A program made the position numbers and the translations under genes. Of a DNA stretch of 32,745 nucleotides, positions 6,975 to 15,192 are shown one piece after another. The notes under the pieces were generated by a model. The model was not told the DNA's origin, made no database searches, and was given only the letters and a program-made list of their open reading frames with translations. The stretch covers positions 1 to 32,745 of the forward strand of contig CAKTWY010000004.1 of assembly GCA_934630445.1 (NCBI GenBank). Reading direction: 5' to 3'. Source of the DNA: an uncultured Eubacteriales bacterium. Its GTDB lineage: Bacteria; Bacillota; Clostridia; Oscillospirales; Butyricicoccaceae. Numbering within the stretch: position 1 is the stretch's first letter; the number at the start of each line of letters is the position of its first letter.

Positions 6975-7733
6975 TCAAAGCCTGACAGAGATACCCTGCT
7001 CTTGTAAGTACGCTTTGACCTCGGGCACGGTGAGTTCTCCATAATGGAAAAGGGATGCCGCGAGCGCGGCGTCGGCCGAAGTCTCACGGAAAACATCGGC
7101 AAAATGCGACAGCGCGCCGCAGCCGCCGGATGCGATCACCGGCACGGGAACTGCCTGCGCGATCGCATCGGTCAGTGGCAGGTCAAAGCCGGCCTTCGTT
7201 CCGTCGCGGTCCATGGATGTCACAAGGAACTCGCCCGCGCCGAGCGCATACGCCTCTTTGGCCCATTCGACAGCGTCCAGACCCGTGCGGATACGCCCGC
7301 CGTTCATGACAACTTCAAAAAAGCCTTTTTCATTTTTGAGCGCGTCGATGGCAACCACAATGCACTGCCTTCCAAACAGCTCCGCTCCCTGCGAGATCAG
7401 CTTCGGATTGCGGATCGCAGCGGAATTGACGGAAATTTTATCCGCTCCGGCGCGAAGGATCTCCTTCATATCGTCGATGGTTCGGATACCGCCGCCCACC
7501 GTGAGCGGAACAAACACGCCCGCAGCCGTACGCTCGATCACGTCGACGATCGTCTTGCGTCCTTCATGCGTGGCGGTGATATCGAGAAAAACGATCTCGT
7601 CCGCTCCCTGGTCGCTGTAAAACTTTGCCAGCTCGACAGGGTCGCCTGCGTCGCGCAGATTTACAAAATTAACGCCTTTCACCACGCGCCCCTCGTGCAC
7701 GTCAAGGCAGGGAATAATTCTTTTTGCCAGCAT
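6975..7733 (-). CDS. hisF: Imidazole glycerol phosphate synthase, cyclase subunit
   Basis: Cyclase subunit of the HisH-HisF complex, a beta/alpha barrel of 252 aa. It makes imidazole glycerol phosphate and AICAR from PRFAR and the ammonia channelled from HisH. Asp11 in IIPCLDV and Asp130 in VVAIDA are the two catalytic acids at their usual positions. LTVGGGIRT (residues 77-85) and VIASGGCG are the phosphate-binding segments. The start at ATG 7733 fits the conserved MLAKRIIPCLDV N-terminus, with AAAGGA 10 nt upstream. It lies 34 bp downstream of hisA. Confidence 0.98.
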   Translation of the reverse strand: MLAKRIIPCLDVHEGRVVKGVNFVNLRDAGDPVELAKFYSDQGADEIVFLDITATHEGRKTIVDVIERTAAGVFVPLTVGGGIRTIDDMKEILRAGADKISVNSAAIRNPKLISQGAELFGRQCIVVAIDALKNEKGFFEVVMNGGRIRTGLDAVEWAKEAYALGAGEFLVTSMDRDGTKAGFDLPLTDAIAQAVPVPVIASGGCGALSHFADVFRETSADAALAASLFHYGELTVPEVKAYLQEQGISVRL

Positions 7734-7767
7734 TTTTTCAAATCCTTTCGCTGCGGCGCACGCACGC

Positions 7768-8487
7768 CTATGCTTTTTTCGCCAGAGCAATCGCTTCCTT
7801 CAGCGGCAGATCGCCTGTATAAACGGCCTTTCCGGCAATGACGGCGCTGATGCCCAAATCGCGCAGCGAAGCGATGTCTGCCAGCGTCGTCACGCCGCCG
7901 GAGGCAACGATATTACAGCTGACGGCCCTGTTCAGCTCGTCCAGCGCGTCGAGCGACGGTCCTGAAAGCATGCCGTCCTTCGAAATATCTGTAAAGATAA
8001 TTGTCTTTACACCAATACATTCCATCTGCTTTGCAAGCGTGATAAAATCAATCCCCGTGCTGCCGATCCATCCCCTGGTGCGGACCTCACGATTCATTGC
8101 ATCAATTCCGACCGCAATGGCGCCAGCATAGCGCCGCACGGCCTCCGCCACAAAAGCAGGATCTTCCACCGCGGCGGAACCGATCACAATGCGTGCCGCG
8201 CCAAGCTCCAGAACCCGCTCGATATCAGAAAGAGAGCGTATCCCGCCACCGAGTTCCACCGCTGCGCCGGTCGCTTTGATCACGCTTCGGATGATCGCGT
8301 CATTGGCGCGCTTTCCATCCCGGGCGCCGTCGAGGTCCACCATGTGGATCATCTCCGCTCCCGCATCGACAAAGCGCTGCGCTGTTGTAAGCGCATCCTC
8401 CGCGACCTTATGCGCAGTACCGAAATCGCCCTTCTGTAAACGCACGCACATGCCATCTTTTAAGTCGATTGCAGGCAAAATTTTCAT
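7768..8487 (-). CDS. hisA: Phosphoribosylformimino-5-aminoimidazole carboxamide ribotide isomerase
   Basis: Amadori isomerisation of ProFAR to PRFAR, by a beta/alpha barrel of 239 aa homologous to HisF. Catalytic Asp8 is in LPAIDLKDG and Asp129 in AVGIDAM. VELGGGIRS at 78-86 and IASGGV near the C-terminus bind the phosphates. Its ATG overlaps the hisH stop as ATGA, so the two are coupled. The length is normal, and there is no sign of the bifunctional PriA substitution, since a complete his operon surrounds it. Confidence 0.97.
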   Translation of the reverse strand: MKILPAIDLKDGMCVRLQKGDFGTAHKVAEDALTTAQRFVDAGAEMIHMVDLDGARDGKRANDAIIRSVIKATGAAVELGGGIRSLSDIERVLELGAARIVIGSAAVEDPAFVAEAVRRYAGAIAVGIDAMNREVRTRGWIGSTGIDFITLAKQMECIGVKTIIFTDISKDGMLSGPSLDALDELNRAVSCNIVASGGVTTLADIASLRDLGISAVIAGKAVYTGDLPLKEAIALAKKA

Positions 8488-9092
8488 TTCGTCAGCTCCT
8501 TAAAATTCTCGAGGATGACGAGGCCCGGCTCCGCGCTTTTTTCCGGATGAAACTGACAACCGTATATATTGCCGCGGCTGACCATCGCCGTCACCTCACA
8601 GCCGTATTCGGTAACTGCCGTGACGTCCTCCGGATGTTCGGCAAGGCCCTGATAACTGTGGACGAAATAGACATAGCATCCGTCACTCAGACCGCGTGTG
8701 AGTGCGTTATGATTGCGAAACTGCAGGCTGTTCCATCCAATCTGCGGGAGCTTCAGATCCGTCTCAAGCTTTTTCACCGCGCCGGGGATAAAGCTGAAGC
8801 CTTTTGTCCGCTCGATCTCTTCACTTTGCGAAAAAAGAAGCTGCATGCCCAGGCAGATGCCGAGAAGCGGCTTCTTCAGCGCTTCTTCTTTCAGCACCCA
8901 TGTGATGCCGAGCATATCGAGCGCGCGCACCGCTTTCGGAAAAGCGCCTACTCCTGGGAGGATCAGCGCGTCCGCCGCGCGGATCTCATCCAGCTCCTCG
9001 GTGACTTTGCATTCCGCCCCGATATATTTCATGGCGTTATATACGCTCATGAGGTTGCCTGCACCATAGTCGATGATCGCTGTATAGCCCAT
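8484..9092 (-). CDS. hisH: Imidazole glycerol phosphate synthase, glutamine amidotransferase subunit
   Basis: Class I glutamine amidotransferase, 202 aa, which releases ammonia from glutamine for HisF. The catalytic triad is visible: Cys80 in LLGICLGMQ, and His182 and Glu184 in CQFHPEKS. The N-terminus, IIDYGAGNL, is diagnostic of HisH. The gene begins immediately after the hisB stop with no gap; AAAGGAG lies inside the end of hisB. It overlaps hisA by 4 bp. Confidence 0.98.
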   Translation of the reverse strand: MGYTAIIDYGAGNLMSVYNAMKYIGAECKVTEELDEIRAADALILPGVGAFPKAVRALDMLGITWVLKEEALKKPLLGICLGMQLLFSQSEEIERTKGFSFIPGAVKKLETDLKLPQIGWNSLQFRNHNALTRGLSDGCYVYFVHSYQGLAEHPEDVTAVTEYGCEVTAMVSRGNIYGCQFHPEKSAEPGLVILENFKELTK

Positions 9093-9668
9093 TTATAATG
9101 CTCCTTTGGATGAAGGGATTTCACTGCCGACAATTGCCACAGCGTCGTGCAGTGCGCGTGCCAGCGCCTTGAATAAAGCCTCTGTAATGTGATGTGCATT
9201 TACACCGTATTCCGCTTTTAAGTGAATCGTCGCACCGGCATTCATTGCAAAAGCGCGCATAAACTCCTCCGTCAGGCACGCGTCAAAGCTCCCGATCTTC
9301 TCCTGCGGCATAGGCGCGTCAAAGCGGAGAAAAGGTCTGCCGCTGACATCCACCGCGCAAAAGGCAAGTGCCTCGTCCATCGGGATATACGCACTCGCAA
9401 AGCGGCGGATGCCGCGCTTTTCACCAAGCGCAGCGTGGAAAGCCTGCCCGAGCACAATGCCGACATCCTCCACCGTATGATGATCGTCGACCTGATAATC
9501 GCCCTTCGCATGTACACGCAGGCCGAAACCGCTGTGCACCGCAAAGGACGTAAGCATATGGTCAAAAAAGCCAACGCCGGTCTCAATCTGATAATCGCCT
9601 GCGTCAAGATCCAGTTCAAGCGCGATATCCGTTTCACGCGTCGCGCGCTTCAGCTGAGCCGTTCTCAT
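9093..9668 (-). CDS. hisB: Imidazoleglycerol-phosphate dehydratase
   Basis: Dehydration of imidazole glycerol phosphate to imidazole acetol phosphate, 191 aa. The manganese-binding clusters DDHHTVED (His63, His64, Glu67) and AHHITEAL (His159, His160, Glu163) are intact, and His37 and His45 are in FFDHMLTSFAVH. It is monofunctional: the N-terminal histidinol-phosphatase domain of the enterobacterial fusion is absent, so another protein must supply that activity. The ATG overlaps the hisC stop as ATGA. Confidence 0.98.
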   Translation of the reverse strand: MRTAQLKRATRETDIALELDLDAGDYQIETGVGFFDHMLTSFAVHSGFGLRVHAKGDYQVDDHHTVEDVGIVLGQAFHAALGEKRGIRRFASAYIPMDEALAFCAVDVSGRPFLRFDAPMPQEKIGSFDACLTEEFMRAFAMNAGATIHLKAEYGVNAHHITEALFKALARALHDAVAIVGSEIPSSKGAL

Positions 9669-10726
9669 ACAGCATCCCCCTTTAAAATCTCGTTAAGCGC
9701 GAGCTCCAGGCGCTCATTTTCCTCAGGCGTTCCGGCTGTGATCCGCATCAGGCCGTTTGAAAAAAGGCGCACGCTGATGCCGCGCGCAAGCAACTTTTCA
9801 TGGATCTCCTTTGCGCGCGCCGCGCGCAGCACTGCAAAGTTCGTGCACCCCGGCACCGCGTCAAACACGCCGGGATAACGTTCCATCACCCGGGAAATGA
9901 CTGCTTTCAGGTCCTCCACGCAGTAGGAAAGCATCTTGCGGTACTCCTTGAGCGCGTCCGGATCGGACAGCACGAGCGTGCCGATCTCCTGCGTGAGCGC
10001 GCCGACATTGTAGGGAGAGCGCGCCTTATTCAGCTCTGCCGTGAGACGCCCGTTCGCAGCCGTAAAGCCCAGGCGGATCGCCGCCAGACCATATGCCTTT
10101 GACAGCGTTTTAAGCACGATGACGTGATCAAACTCCAGCGCATCCGGCAGCACGCTCTCCGACCAGAAATCCATATACGCCTCGTCGACCACCACGAGGC
10201 AATCCGCCGCGCGAAGGACGCGCAGCACCTCGCTTTTTTCAATGCCCAGGCCCGTCGGATTGCACGGATTTGAAAAAATGACGATATCCGGGCGCTCCTC
10301 TTCCATCGCAGCGATGACCTTGTCCGCCGTAAGAAGAAAGTCTCCGCCTTTCAACACGCGCCGAACGTTCGCCTCAGTAAGATTGGCATAGAAGGAGTAC
10401 ATGGAAAAATCAGGGTCCGTCACAAGGACGCGGCTGTTTGGACCGGCAAAGCACGTCATGATCAGAGAAATGAGTTCATCCGAGCCGTTGCCCGCCATAA
10501 GGTTCTCCGCAGGAATGCCAAAAGCGCGCGCCGCTGCCGCGCGCAGCGCGGTGCAGTTTGGATCAGGGTAGCGGTTGTAATCCAGGCAAAACGCCGCGTC
10601 CGCGATCCGGCGGCGCATCTCTTCCGAGAGGTTAAAAGGCCGCTCGTTGGCGTCAAGCTTGACGGGAAAGGTATAATCGACCGGCTCATACGGCTCGATC
10701 CGCCGAAGCTTTTCGGGAATATTCAT
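9665..10726 (-). CDS. hisC: Histidinol-phosphate aminotransferase
   Basis: PLP-dependent fold type I aminotransferase, 353 aa, which converts imidazole acetol phosphate to histidinol phosphate with glutamate as donor. Lys210 in KTLSKAYGLAAIRLG is the Schiff-base lysine. Asp181 in VVDEAY, Asn154 in NPCNPTG and Arg218 are the expected cofactor and substrate contacts. Both ends overlap the neighbouring his genes by 4 bp (ATGA). Assignment as HisC rather than a close aminotransferase relative rests on the operon as well as on the motifs. Confidence 0.97.
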   Translation of the reverse strand: MNIPEKLRRIEPYEPVDYTFPVKLDANERPFNLSEEMRRRIADAAFCLDYNRYPDPNCTALRAAAARAFGIPAENLMAGNGSDELISLIMTCFAGPNSRVLVTDPDFSMYSFYANLTEANVRRVLKGGDFLLTADKVIAAMEEERPDIVIFSNPCNPTGLGIEKSEVLRVLRAADCLVVVDEAYMDFWSESVLPDALEFDHVIVLKTLSKAYGLAAIRLGFTAANGRLTAELNKARSPYNVGALTQEIGTLVLSDPDALKEYRKMLSYCVEDLKAVISRVMERYPGVFDAVPGCTNFAVLRAARAKEIHEKLLARGISVRLFSNGLMRITAGTPEENERLELALNEILKGDAV

Positions 10727-12021
10727 ACCTCTTCCCTCCCCGCGTCCGGAAAACGCACAAGAATGGAATTTGCGTGTGCGTCGAGTCCCTCGCTCCTGGC
10801 GAGCGCGACTGTCTGACGCGCAAGCGTTTCCAGGCAGGGCGCGCTGTATTCAATAACACTCATCTTTTTCAAGAAGGAATCCGTGCTCAGCGGTGAAAAA
10901 AAGCGCGCCGTTCCGGATGTTGGCAGCACGTGGCAGGGCCCGGCCATATAGTCGCCGAGCGGCTCCGGGCTGTACGCACCCAGGAACACTGCGCCTGCAT
11001 TTTTAATCAGCGGCAGCACGTCGCGCGGCCGCTCAGTCATGATCTCAAGATGTTCGGGGGCCACTTCGTTTGCGATCGCGGCGCACGCCTCGATGCTGTC
11101 ACAGACGATCGCCGCCGCGAACGCGGAAAGGGATTGTTGGACAATGTCCTTGCGTGGAAGCAGCGCGGTCTGCCGGTCGAGTTCTTCCGACACACGCGCT
11201 GCGAGCGCCTCGCTCGTCGTGACAAGTACGGCGCTTGCCAGAACGTCGTGTTCCGCCTGGCTCAAAAGATCGGCCGCGGCACAGCGCGCGTCCGCCGTAT
11301 CGTCCGCGATAACAAGCACCTCAGACGGGCCAGCGACCATGTCGATATCGACCTCTCCATACGCGATGCGCTTGGCCTCTGCAACATAGGCATTGCCCGG
11401 GCCTGCAATCTTATCGACCTTCGGGATAAACCCCGCGCCATATGTAAGCGCGGCGATCGCCTGCACGCCTCCGAGCGCGATCACGCGGTCAACGCCTGCG
11501 ATCTTCGCCGCGGCAAGCACGGCTTTGTTCAAATTTTTTGTCGGCGGCGTGACCATAATGATCTCTTCCACTCCCGCGACCTTCGCCGGAACGGCATTCA
11601 TCAGCACCGAGGACGGATATGCCGCCGTTCCGCCCGGCACATAGATGCCTACACGCGTCAGCCCACGTACGACCTGCCCGAGCATGGCGCCCTTTTCTCT
11701 TTCCCACTGCCAGGATTGTACGAGCATCTGCTCGTGATAAGAGCGAATATTGCGCGCCGCCTCTTCCAGCGCCGAAATGAGCGTAGCGTCACATGCCGCA
11801 TATGCCTCGTCCAGCTCCGATCGGGTGATCTCACGCGGCTCAGCCCCGTCAAACTGGACGGAATATTTGCAAACAGCTGAAAAGCCGTTTTGCTTTATAT
11901 CCTGCATGATAGAGGCGGCAGCTTCCTTTATTTTTTGCCCCGCTTCGGTGTTTCGGCTGCGCATGCTCTCGATCTGCACGCGCTCGGCCGCGCCGTCTGC
12001 GCGGATTATTTTGAGCGGCAT
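10723..12021 (-). CDS. hisD: Histidinol dehydrogenase
   Basis: Two-step NAD-dependent oxidation of histidinol to histidine, 432 aa, usual length. Zinc ligands corresponding to E. coli Gln259, His262, Asp360 and His419 are Gln255, His258, Asp357 and His416. The catalytic Glu323-His324 pair is in APEHLE, and AGPSEVLVIAD (230-240) is the family signature. I chose ATG 12021, which has GAGGGGA 7 nt upstream inside the hisG end; the gap to hisG is 1 nt. Upstream in-frame codons to 12075 would overlap hisG. Confidence 0.98.
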   Translation of the reverse strand: MPLKIIRADGAAERVQIESMRSRNTEAGQKIKEAAASIMQDIKQNGFSAVCKYSVQFDGAEPREITRSELDEAYAACDATLISALEEAARNIRSYHEQMLVQSWQWEREKGAMLGQVVRGLTRVGIYVPGGTAAYPSSVLMNAVPAKVAGVEEIIMVTPPTKNLNKAVLAAAKIAGVDRVIALGGVQAIAALTYGAGFIPKVDKIAGPGNAYVAEAKRIAYGEVDIDMVAGPSEVLVIADDTADARCAAADLLSQAEHDVLASAVLVTTSEALAARVSEELDRQTALLPRKDIVQQSLSAFAAAIVCDSIEACAAIANEVAPEHLEIMTERPRDVLPLIKNAGAVFLGAYSPEPLGDYMAGPCHVLPTSGTARFFSPLSTDSFLKKMSVIEYSAPCLETLARQTVALARSEGLDAHANSILVRFPDAGREEV

Positions 12022-12022
12022 A

Positions 12023-12667
12023 TCAGTTCCCCTCTTTCGCTGCAAGCGCTTCCTCACACCGTTTGAGGAAGGCAAGGATCTCTTTTTTCTTCATCTTCAT
12101 GCTCGCAAGATTGACAATCATACGCGCGCTGATGGGCGCAACGTCTTCAATGGCGGTGAGACCGTTTTCCTTTAATGTGCTCCCCGTCTCGACAATATCC
12201 ACAATCCCGTCGGCTAGACCGAGGATCGGCGCAAGTTCGACGGAGCCCTCGATCTTGATGATGTCGACGTCCATATTCCGGCGGTTGAAATAGCTCTTGG
12301 CGACCTCCGGGTACTTCGTGGCGATGCGCTTGGTCTTGTACGAGCCGTAAAAATCACTGCCCGTTTTTGTCGCCAGAACAAACCTGCATTTGCCGAAGCC
12401 CAGATCGAGCACCTCGTAAAACGAGCGTCCCTTTTCCATAATCGTATCCTTACCGACGACGCCGATATCGCACACGCCGTGCTCAATATAAGTGATCACA
12501 TCCGGCGCCTTGGCAAGAACGATCTCGATCGGCTGATCCGGAAGACGGAAGATCAGCTTCCTGCCTTTCTCGTGCAGCTCGGCACAATCGAACCCCGCTT
12601 TTTCAAACAGGGCAATGGATTTTTGTTCAAGACGCCCTTTGGTGAGCGCAATGCGGATGGTATTCAT
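12023..12667 (-). CDS. hisG: ATP phosphoribosyltransferase, short-form catalytic subunit
   Basis: First and committed step: condensation of ATP with PRPP. At 214 aa it is the short HisG form, lacking the C-terminal ACT-like regulatory domain, and so should work as a hetero-octamer with HisZ. The PRPP-binding stretch GLADGIVDIVETGSTL (residues about 151-166) and the N-terminal IALTKGRL are clear. ATG 12667 begins 1 nt after the hisZ stop, and the purine-rich end of hisZ (GAGAGGGGG) serves as its ribosome binding site. Histidine feedback is expected to act through HisZ. Confidence 0.98.
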   Translation of the reverse strand: MNTIRIALTKGRLEQKSIALFEKAGFDCAELHEKGRKLIFRLPDQPIEIVLAKAPDVITYIEHGVCDIGVVGKDTIMEKGRSFYEVLDLGFGKCRFVLATKTGSDFYGSYKTKRIATKYPEVAKSYFNRRNMDVDIIKIEGSVELAPILGLADGIVDIVETGSTLKENGLTAIEDVAPISARMIVNLASMKMKKKEILAFLKRCEEALAAKEGN

Positions 12668-12668
12668 C

Positions 12669-13862
12669 TCAAAGCCCCCTCTCGACCGGAACAAGGCGCG
12701 TACCTTCGCTGTCGATGACGGCAAGCGTTGTAAAGCCCTTGTTCCGCGCCTGGCGCATGGCCTCCTCATAAGTGTCGCACGCAGACATCTCACACATGCC
12801 GGCAGGCTGATTGTCGATAAAATGAAGCGCCTTTTTAAGAAATCCGCCTGCATAATAGACGCACACGGTCGGCTTCAGGCTCTCAAATACCTCGCTGCAC
12901 TGGCAGATGGCGTCGATATCGATGGCAAACCCCGTCGCGGGCAGCTCGCGGCCAAACGACGCCGCGAGCGAATCATACCGTCCGCCGCTGAGCACCGTAC
13001 CGCCCGCCCCTTCGGCATAGCCACGGAACACGATACCTGTGTAATAGCTCATCTGATGCACAAGACCGAAGTCGACCATGACTTTGTCGGCAAGGTCCGC
13101 CGCGCTCAGCTCATCGTAGATCGCACGTACATAATGGATAGCGGCTGCCGCCTCCTCCGTATCGGTCAGCGCCAGCGCTTCGTCAAAAACCTCTTCCCCG
13201 CCAAAAAGCTGCGGCAGCAATTTCAGCGCCGCACTCGCCGGATACGCTTCATACGGACGCAGGAAATCATTCAAAGCTGCAAAGTTCTTCTCTTCGACAA
13301 GAAGGCGTATCTCCTCTTTTCCCGCCTCGTCAAGCGGCAGCGACGACACCAGCGCGCGGAAGAAGCCCGCATGGCCGATCTCAATGCGGTAATCGGCCAC
13401 GCCGCTCGCTTCAAGCGCCTGAACGGCGAGCGTGAGCACCTCGACATCCGCGGTGCGTCCGCTGGCGCCGATCAGCTCCACTCCGGCCTGATAAATTTCA
13501 CTGTTTTTGCCGTTATGTGAAATATCTGAGCGAAACACATTCTGCACATAATAGAGACGGTATGGCGGCGGCTCAAGCGCGAGGCGCGTCGCTGCGACAC
13601 GCGCGATCGGTGTCGTCGCATCCGGACGCAGCACAAGGATCGACCCCGTGCGATCGATGAGTTTAAGCATGCTGCATTCGTTCATCGGCGCGCCGGTCGC
13701 CAAAAACACGTCGTAATATTCAACCGACGGCGTTACGACCTCCGTATAACCGCGGCGCATAAAGAGCTTCGTGATTCCTGCTTCTATACGTCTGCGCAGC
13801 GCGCATTCGGCAAACAAAATGTCGCGTGTACCCTCCGGCGTGCTGATTGCAAATTTTTGCAT
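12669..13862 (-). CDS. hisZ: ATP phosphoribosyltransferase regulatory subunit
   Basis: Histidyl-tRNA synthetase paralogue without aminoacylation activity, 397 aa, which pairs with short-form HisG and senses histidine. The class II synthetase core is recognisable: TPEGTRDILF near the N-terminus, a motif 2-like YRLYYVQNVFR around 100, and SGGRYDSLAASFG near 280. Its position as first gene of a his operon, directly before a 214-aa HisG, decides HisZ over HisS. ATG 13862 has GGAGGG 7 nt upstream. The transcript leader is only about 25 nt, so there is no room for a T-box. Confidence 0.95.
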   Translation of the reverse strand: MQKFAISTPEGTRDILFAECALRRRIEAGITKLFMRRGYTEVVTPSVEYYDVFLATGAPMNECSMLKLIDRTGSILVLRPDATTPIARVAATRLALEPPPYRLYYVQNVFRSDISHNGKNSEIYQAGVELIGASGRTADVEVLTLAVQALEASGVADYRIEIGHAGFFRALVSSLPLDEAGKEEIRLLVEEKNFAALNDFLRPYEAYPASAALKLLPQLFGGEEVFDEALALTDTEEAAAAIHYVRAIYDELSAADLADKVMVDFGLVHQMSYYTGIVFRGYAEGAGGTVLSGGRYDSLAASFGRELPATGFAIDIDAICQCSEVFESLKPTVCVYYAGGFLKKALHFIDNQPAGMCEMSACDTYEEAMRQARNKGFTTLAVIDSEGTRLVPVERGL

Positions 13863-13881
13863 TGCAAGCCCTCCGTTGCTT

Positions 13882-13899
13882 TAGTATGCTAAAATACTA
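13882..13899. promoter_or_regulatory. Operator-like 18-bp inverted repeat at the his promoter
   Basis: TAGTAT (13882-13887), a 6-nt spacer and ATACTA (13894-13899) form a perfect 6+6+6 inverted repeat. On the minus strand it covers the -10 box and the expected transcription start of the his operon, an ideal position for a repressor. A TrpR-like HisR/YerC regulator, known to control his genes in Firmicutes, would be the obvious candidate. That assignment is inferred from position and not from a remembered consensus. Confidence 0.5.
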
Positions 13900-13922
13900 C
13901 TATAATAAAATCAAGCTGTCAA
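13894..13922 (-). promoter_or_regulatory. Sigma-A promoter of the his operon
   Basis: Reading the minus strand, a perfect TTGACA (plus positions 13922-13917) is followed after 17 bp by TAGTAT (13899-13894). Initiation near 13887 leaves a leader of about 25 nt before hisZ. No other good promoter is seen inside the tightly packed operon, so this one probably drives all eleven genes. Confidence 0.82.
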
Positions 13923-13946
13923 GCAAAAATAACCTGCAAGACCGGC

Positions 13947-14008
13947 TGCCGAAAAAAATACAGCTACCATGCCTAATCATGGCGTATACATCCCCACGTT
14001 TTTCGGCA
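13947..14008 (-). terminator. Nested inverted repeat, possible terminator of the glycosyltransferase transcript
   Basis: Arms TGCCGAAAAA (13947-13956) and TTTTTCGGCA (13999-14008) enclose two smaller nested stems, ATAC/GTAT (13958-13961 with 13984-13987) and CCATG/CATGG (13967-13971 with 13978-13982). On the minus strand the inner hairpin is followed within 8 nt by a run of seven T. It lies between the glycosyltransferase stop and the his promoter, where a terminator is expected, but the shape is not that of a textbook intrinsic terminator. Confidence 0.5.
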
Positions 14009-14031
14009 ATTTTCACGTTTGCAAATACCCG

Positions 14032-15192
14032 CTACATCAGCTGCTGTTCCCTGAGGATATTGACCATAGCGCGCACGCGCTCATCCCATGAGCAGGCTTT
14101 GCCGCAGGCCATACGCTTGTGCGTGAGCGCGGGATCATCCTCCTGCGCTGCTTTGCGGCACTGAGCGATGAAGCTTTCATTCGAATCGCACAGATATATC
14201 ACATCGCTGTAATCCAATACCTGTAAAGGTTCTTTCATTGACACGATCGGTTTGCCGGTCGCGAGATATTCATAAAATTTCAGCGGGCTTACATCCTTCG
14301 AAAGAGCCCCCGGCACAAAGGTATTGAGGCAGACGTCGAACTGCGCGATATAGGCAGGCAGCTCCTCCTGCGGCACGATGCCGAGAAGCTTGATGTTCGC
14401 ATGCCTTGCCAGCCGCTGCGTATCGACGCCTGGAAGCGGCCTGCCGATGAAAACAATACTTGCCTGCGGATAGTCATCGGCCAGCGCCTCGATCGCATCA
14501 TAGGCGATGCACTCCTGCAGCATACCAATAAAGCCGAAAATAGGATGCGGAATGTCAGCAAGTTCCGGCGGCATTTCAAGCTTATCCTGCGCGCGGCTGA
14601 AAATTTCATATGCCGCGCCGTTGGGTATCATATAACTCTTCGGGTTATACGGCGCCAGTGTCTCATGCAGACCGGCGGCTGTTGAAAAGACGACATCGGC
14701 GCGGCGTGCAAGCTCTTCTTCCATTCGGTCGACCACGCGCTTATTGATCATGCCGGGGTATGCGCTGTGGCGGTCCACGCAGTCGTAGACAAGCCCTTTG
14801 TGGGGTACTTTTCCGACCAGGTCGCAGCTCGTCGGCGAATAACACCAGAGCAGCGGTTCAGTAAAACCGAACTGCCGCATACGTTTTTTTACATAGCGCG
14901 CCATAAAAAACTGATTGATCCGATTGATGAAACGAAACTTATTGAAAAAAGGAAGCACCGGCGGCGTCGCAAGGATGCGCACATGCCCCTGCACCTCGCC
15001 TTCGCGGCTGCGGTACATGGACAGGCGTTCCTTCGTCTTTTTGTCCTTAAAGGGAGCAAGAAGCGTCACAGTCGGTTCAAAGTACAAAATATCCGCGTCC
15101 TTCAGGCGCTTCATAACATTTTGTTTGCGTGTGGGGAAGGGATGCCAGTTCGAGGTCGACATACAGACGATCTGTTTTCTCTGCTCAGCCAT
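14032..15192 (-). CDS. Glycosyltransferase, TuaH-like (GT4/GT1 fold)
   Basis: Cytoplasmic GT-B type glycosyltransferase, 386 aa, resembling TuaH of teichuronic acid synthesis. The N-terminal half begins with IVCMSTSNWHPFPTRKQNV; YDCVDRHSAYPG lies in the middle; the C-terminal nucleotide-sugar domain has FGFIGMLQE and PLKFYEYLATGKPIVS, the usual donor-binding segment. ATG 15192 has AAAGGAAA upstream and overlaps the end of the GT4-CsaB gene by 8 bp, so the two are coupled. It probably adds a sugar to the lipid-linked cell-wall polymer repeat made by this locus. Donor and acceptor cannot be deduced. Confidence 0.88.
   Translation of the reverse strand: MAEQRKQIVCMSTSNWHPFPTRKQNVMKRLKDADILYFEPTVTLLAPFKDKKTKERLSMYRSREGEVQGHVRILATPPVLPFFNKFRFINRINQFFMARYVKKRMRQFGFTEPLLWCYSPTSCDLVGKVPHKGLVYDCVDRHSAYPGMINKRVVDRMEEELARRADVVFSTAAGLHETLAPYNPKSYMIPNGAAYEIFSRAQDKLEMPPELADIPHPIFGFIGMLQECIAYDAIEALADDYPQASIVFIGRPLPGVDTQRLARHANIKLLGIVPQEELPAYIAQFDVCLNTFVPGALSKDVSPLKFYEYLATGKPIVSMKEPLQVLDYSDVIYLCDSNESFIAQCRKAAQEDDPALTHKRMACGKACSWDERVRAMVNILREQQLM

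Noticed and set aside
10930..11880. A 316-codon open frame opposite hisD
   Set aside because: Arg/His-rich sequence typical of antisense frames of GC-rich genes; hisD is certain on the minus strand.
12615..13520. A 301-codon open frame opposite hisZ
   Set aside because: Same reason: antisense shadow of a well-supported gene.
13863..13893. T-box or attenuator before the his operon
   Set aside because: The predicted leader is about 25 nt, too short for either.
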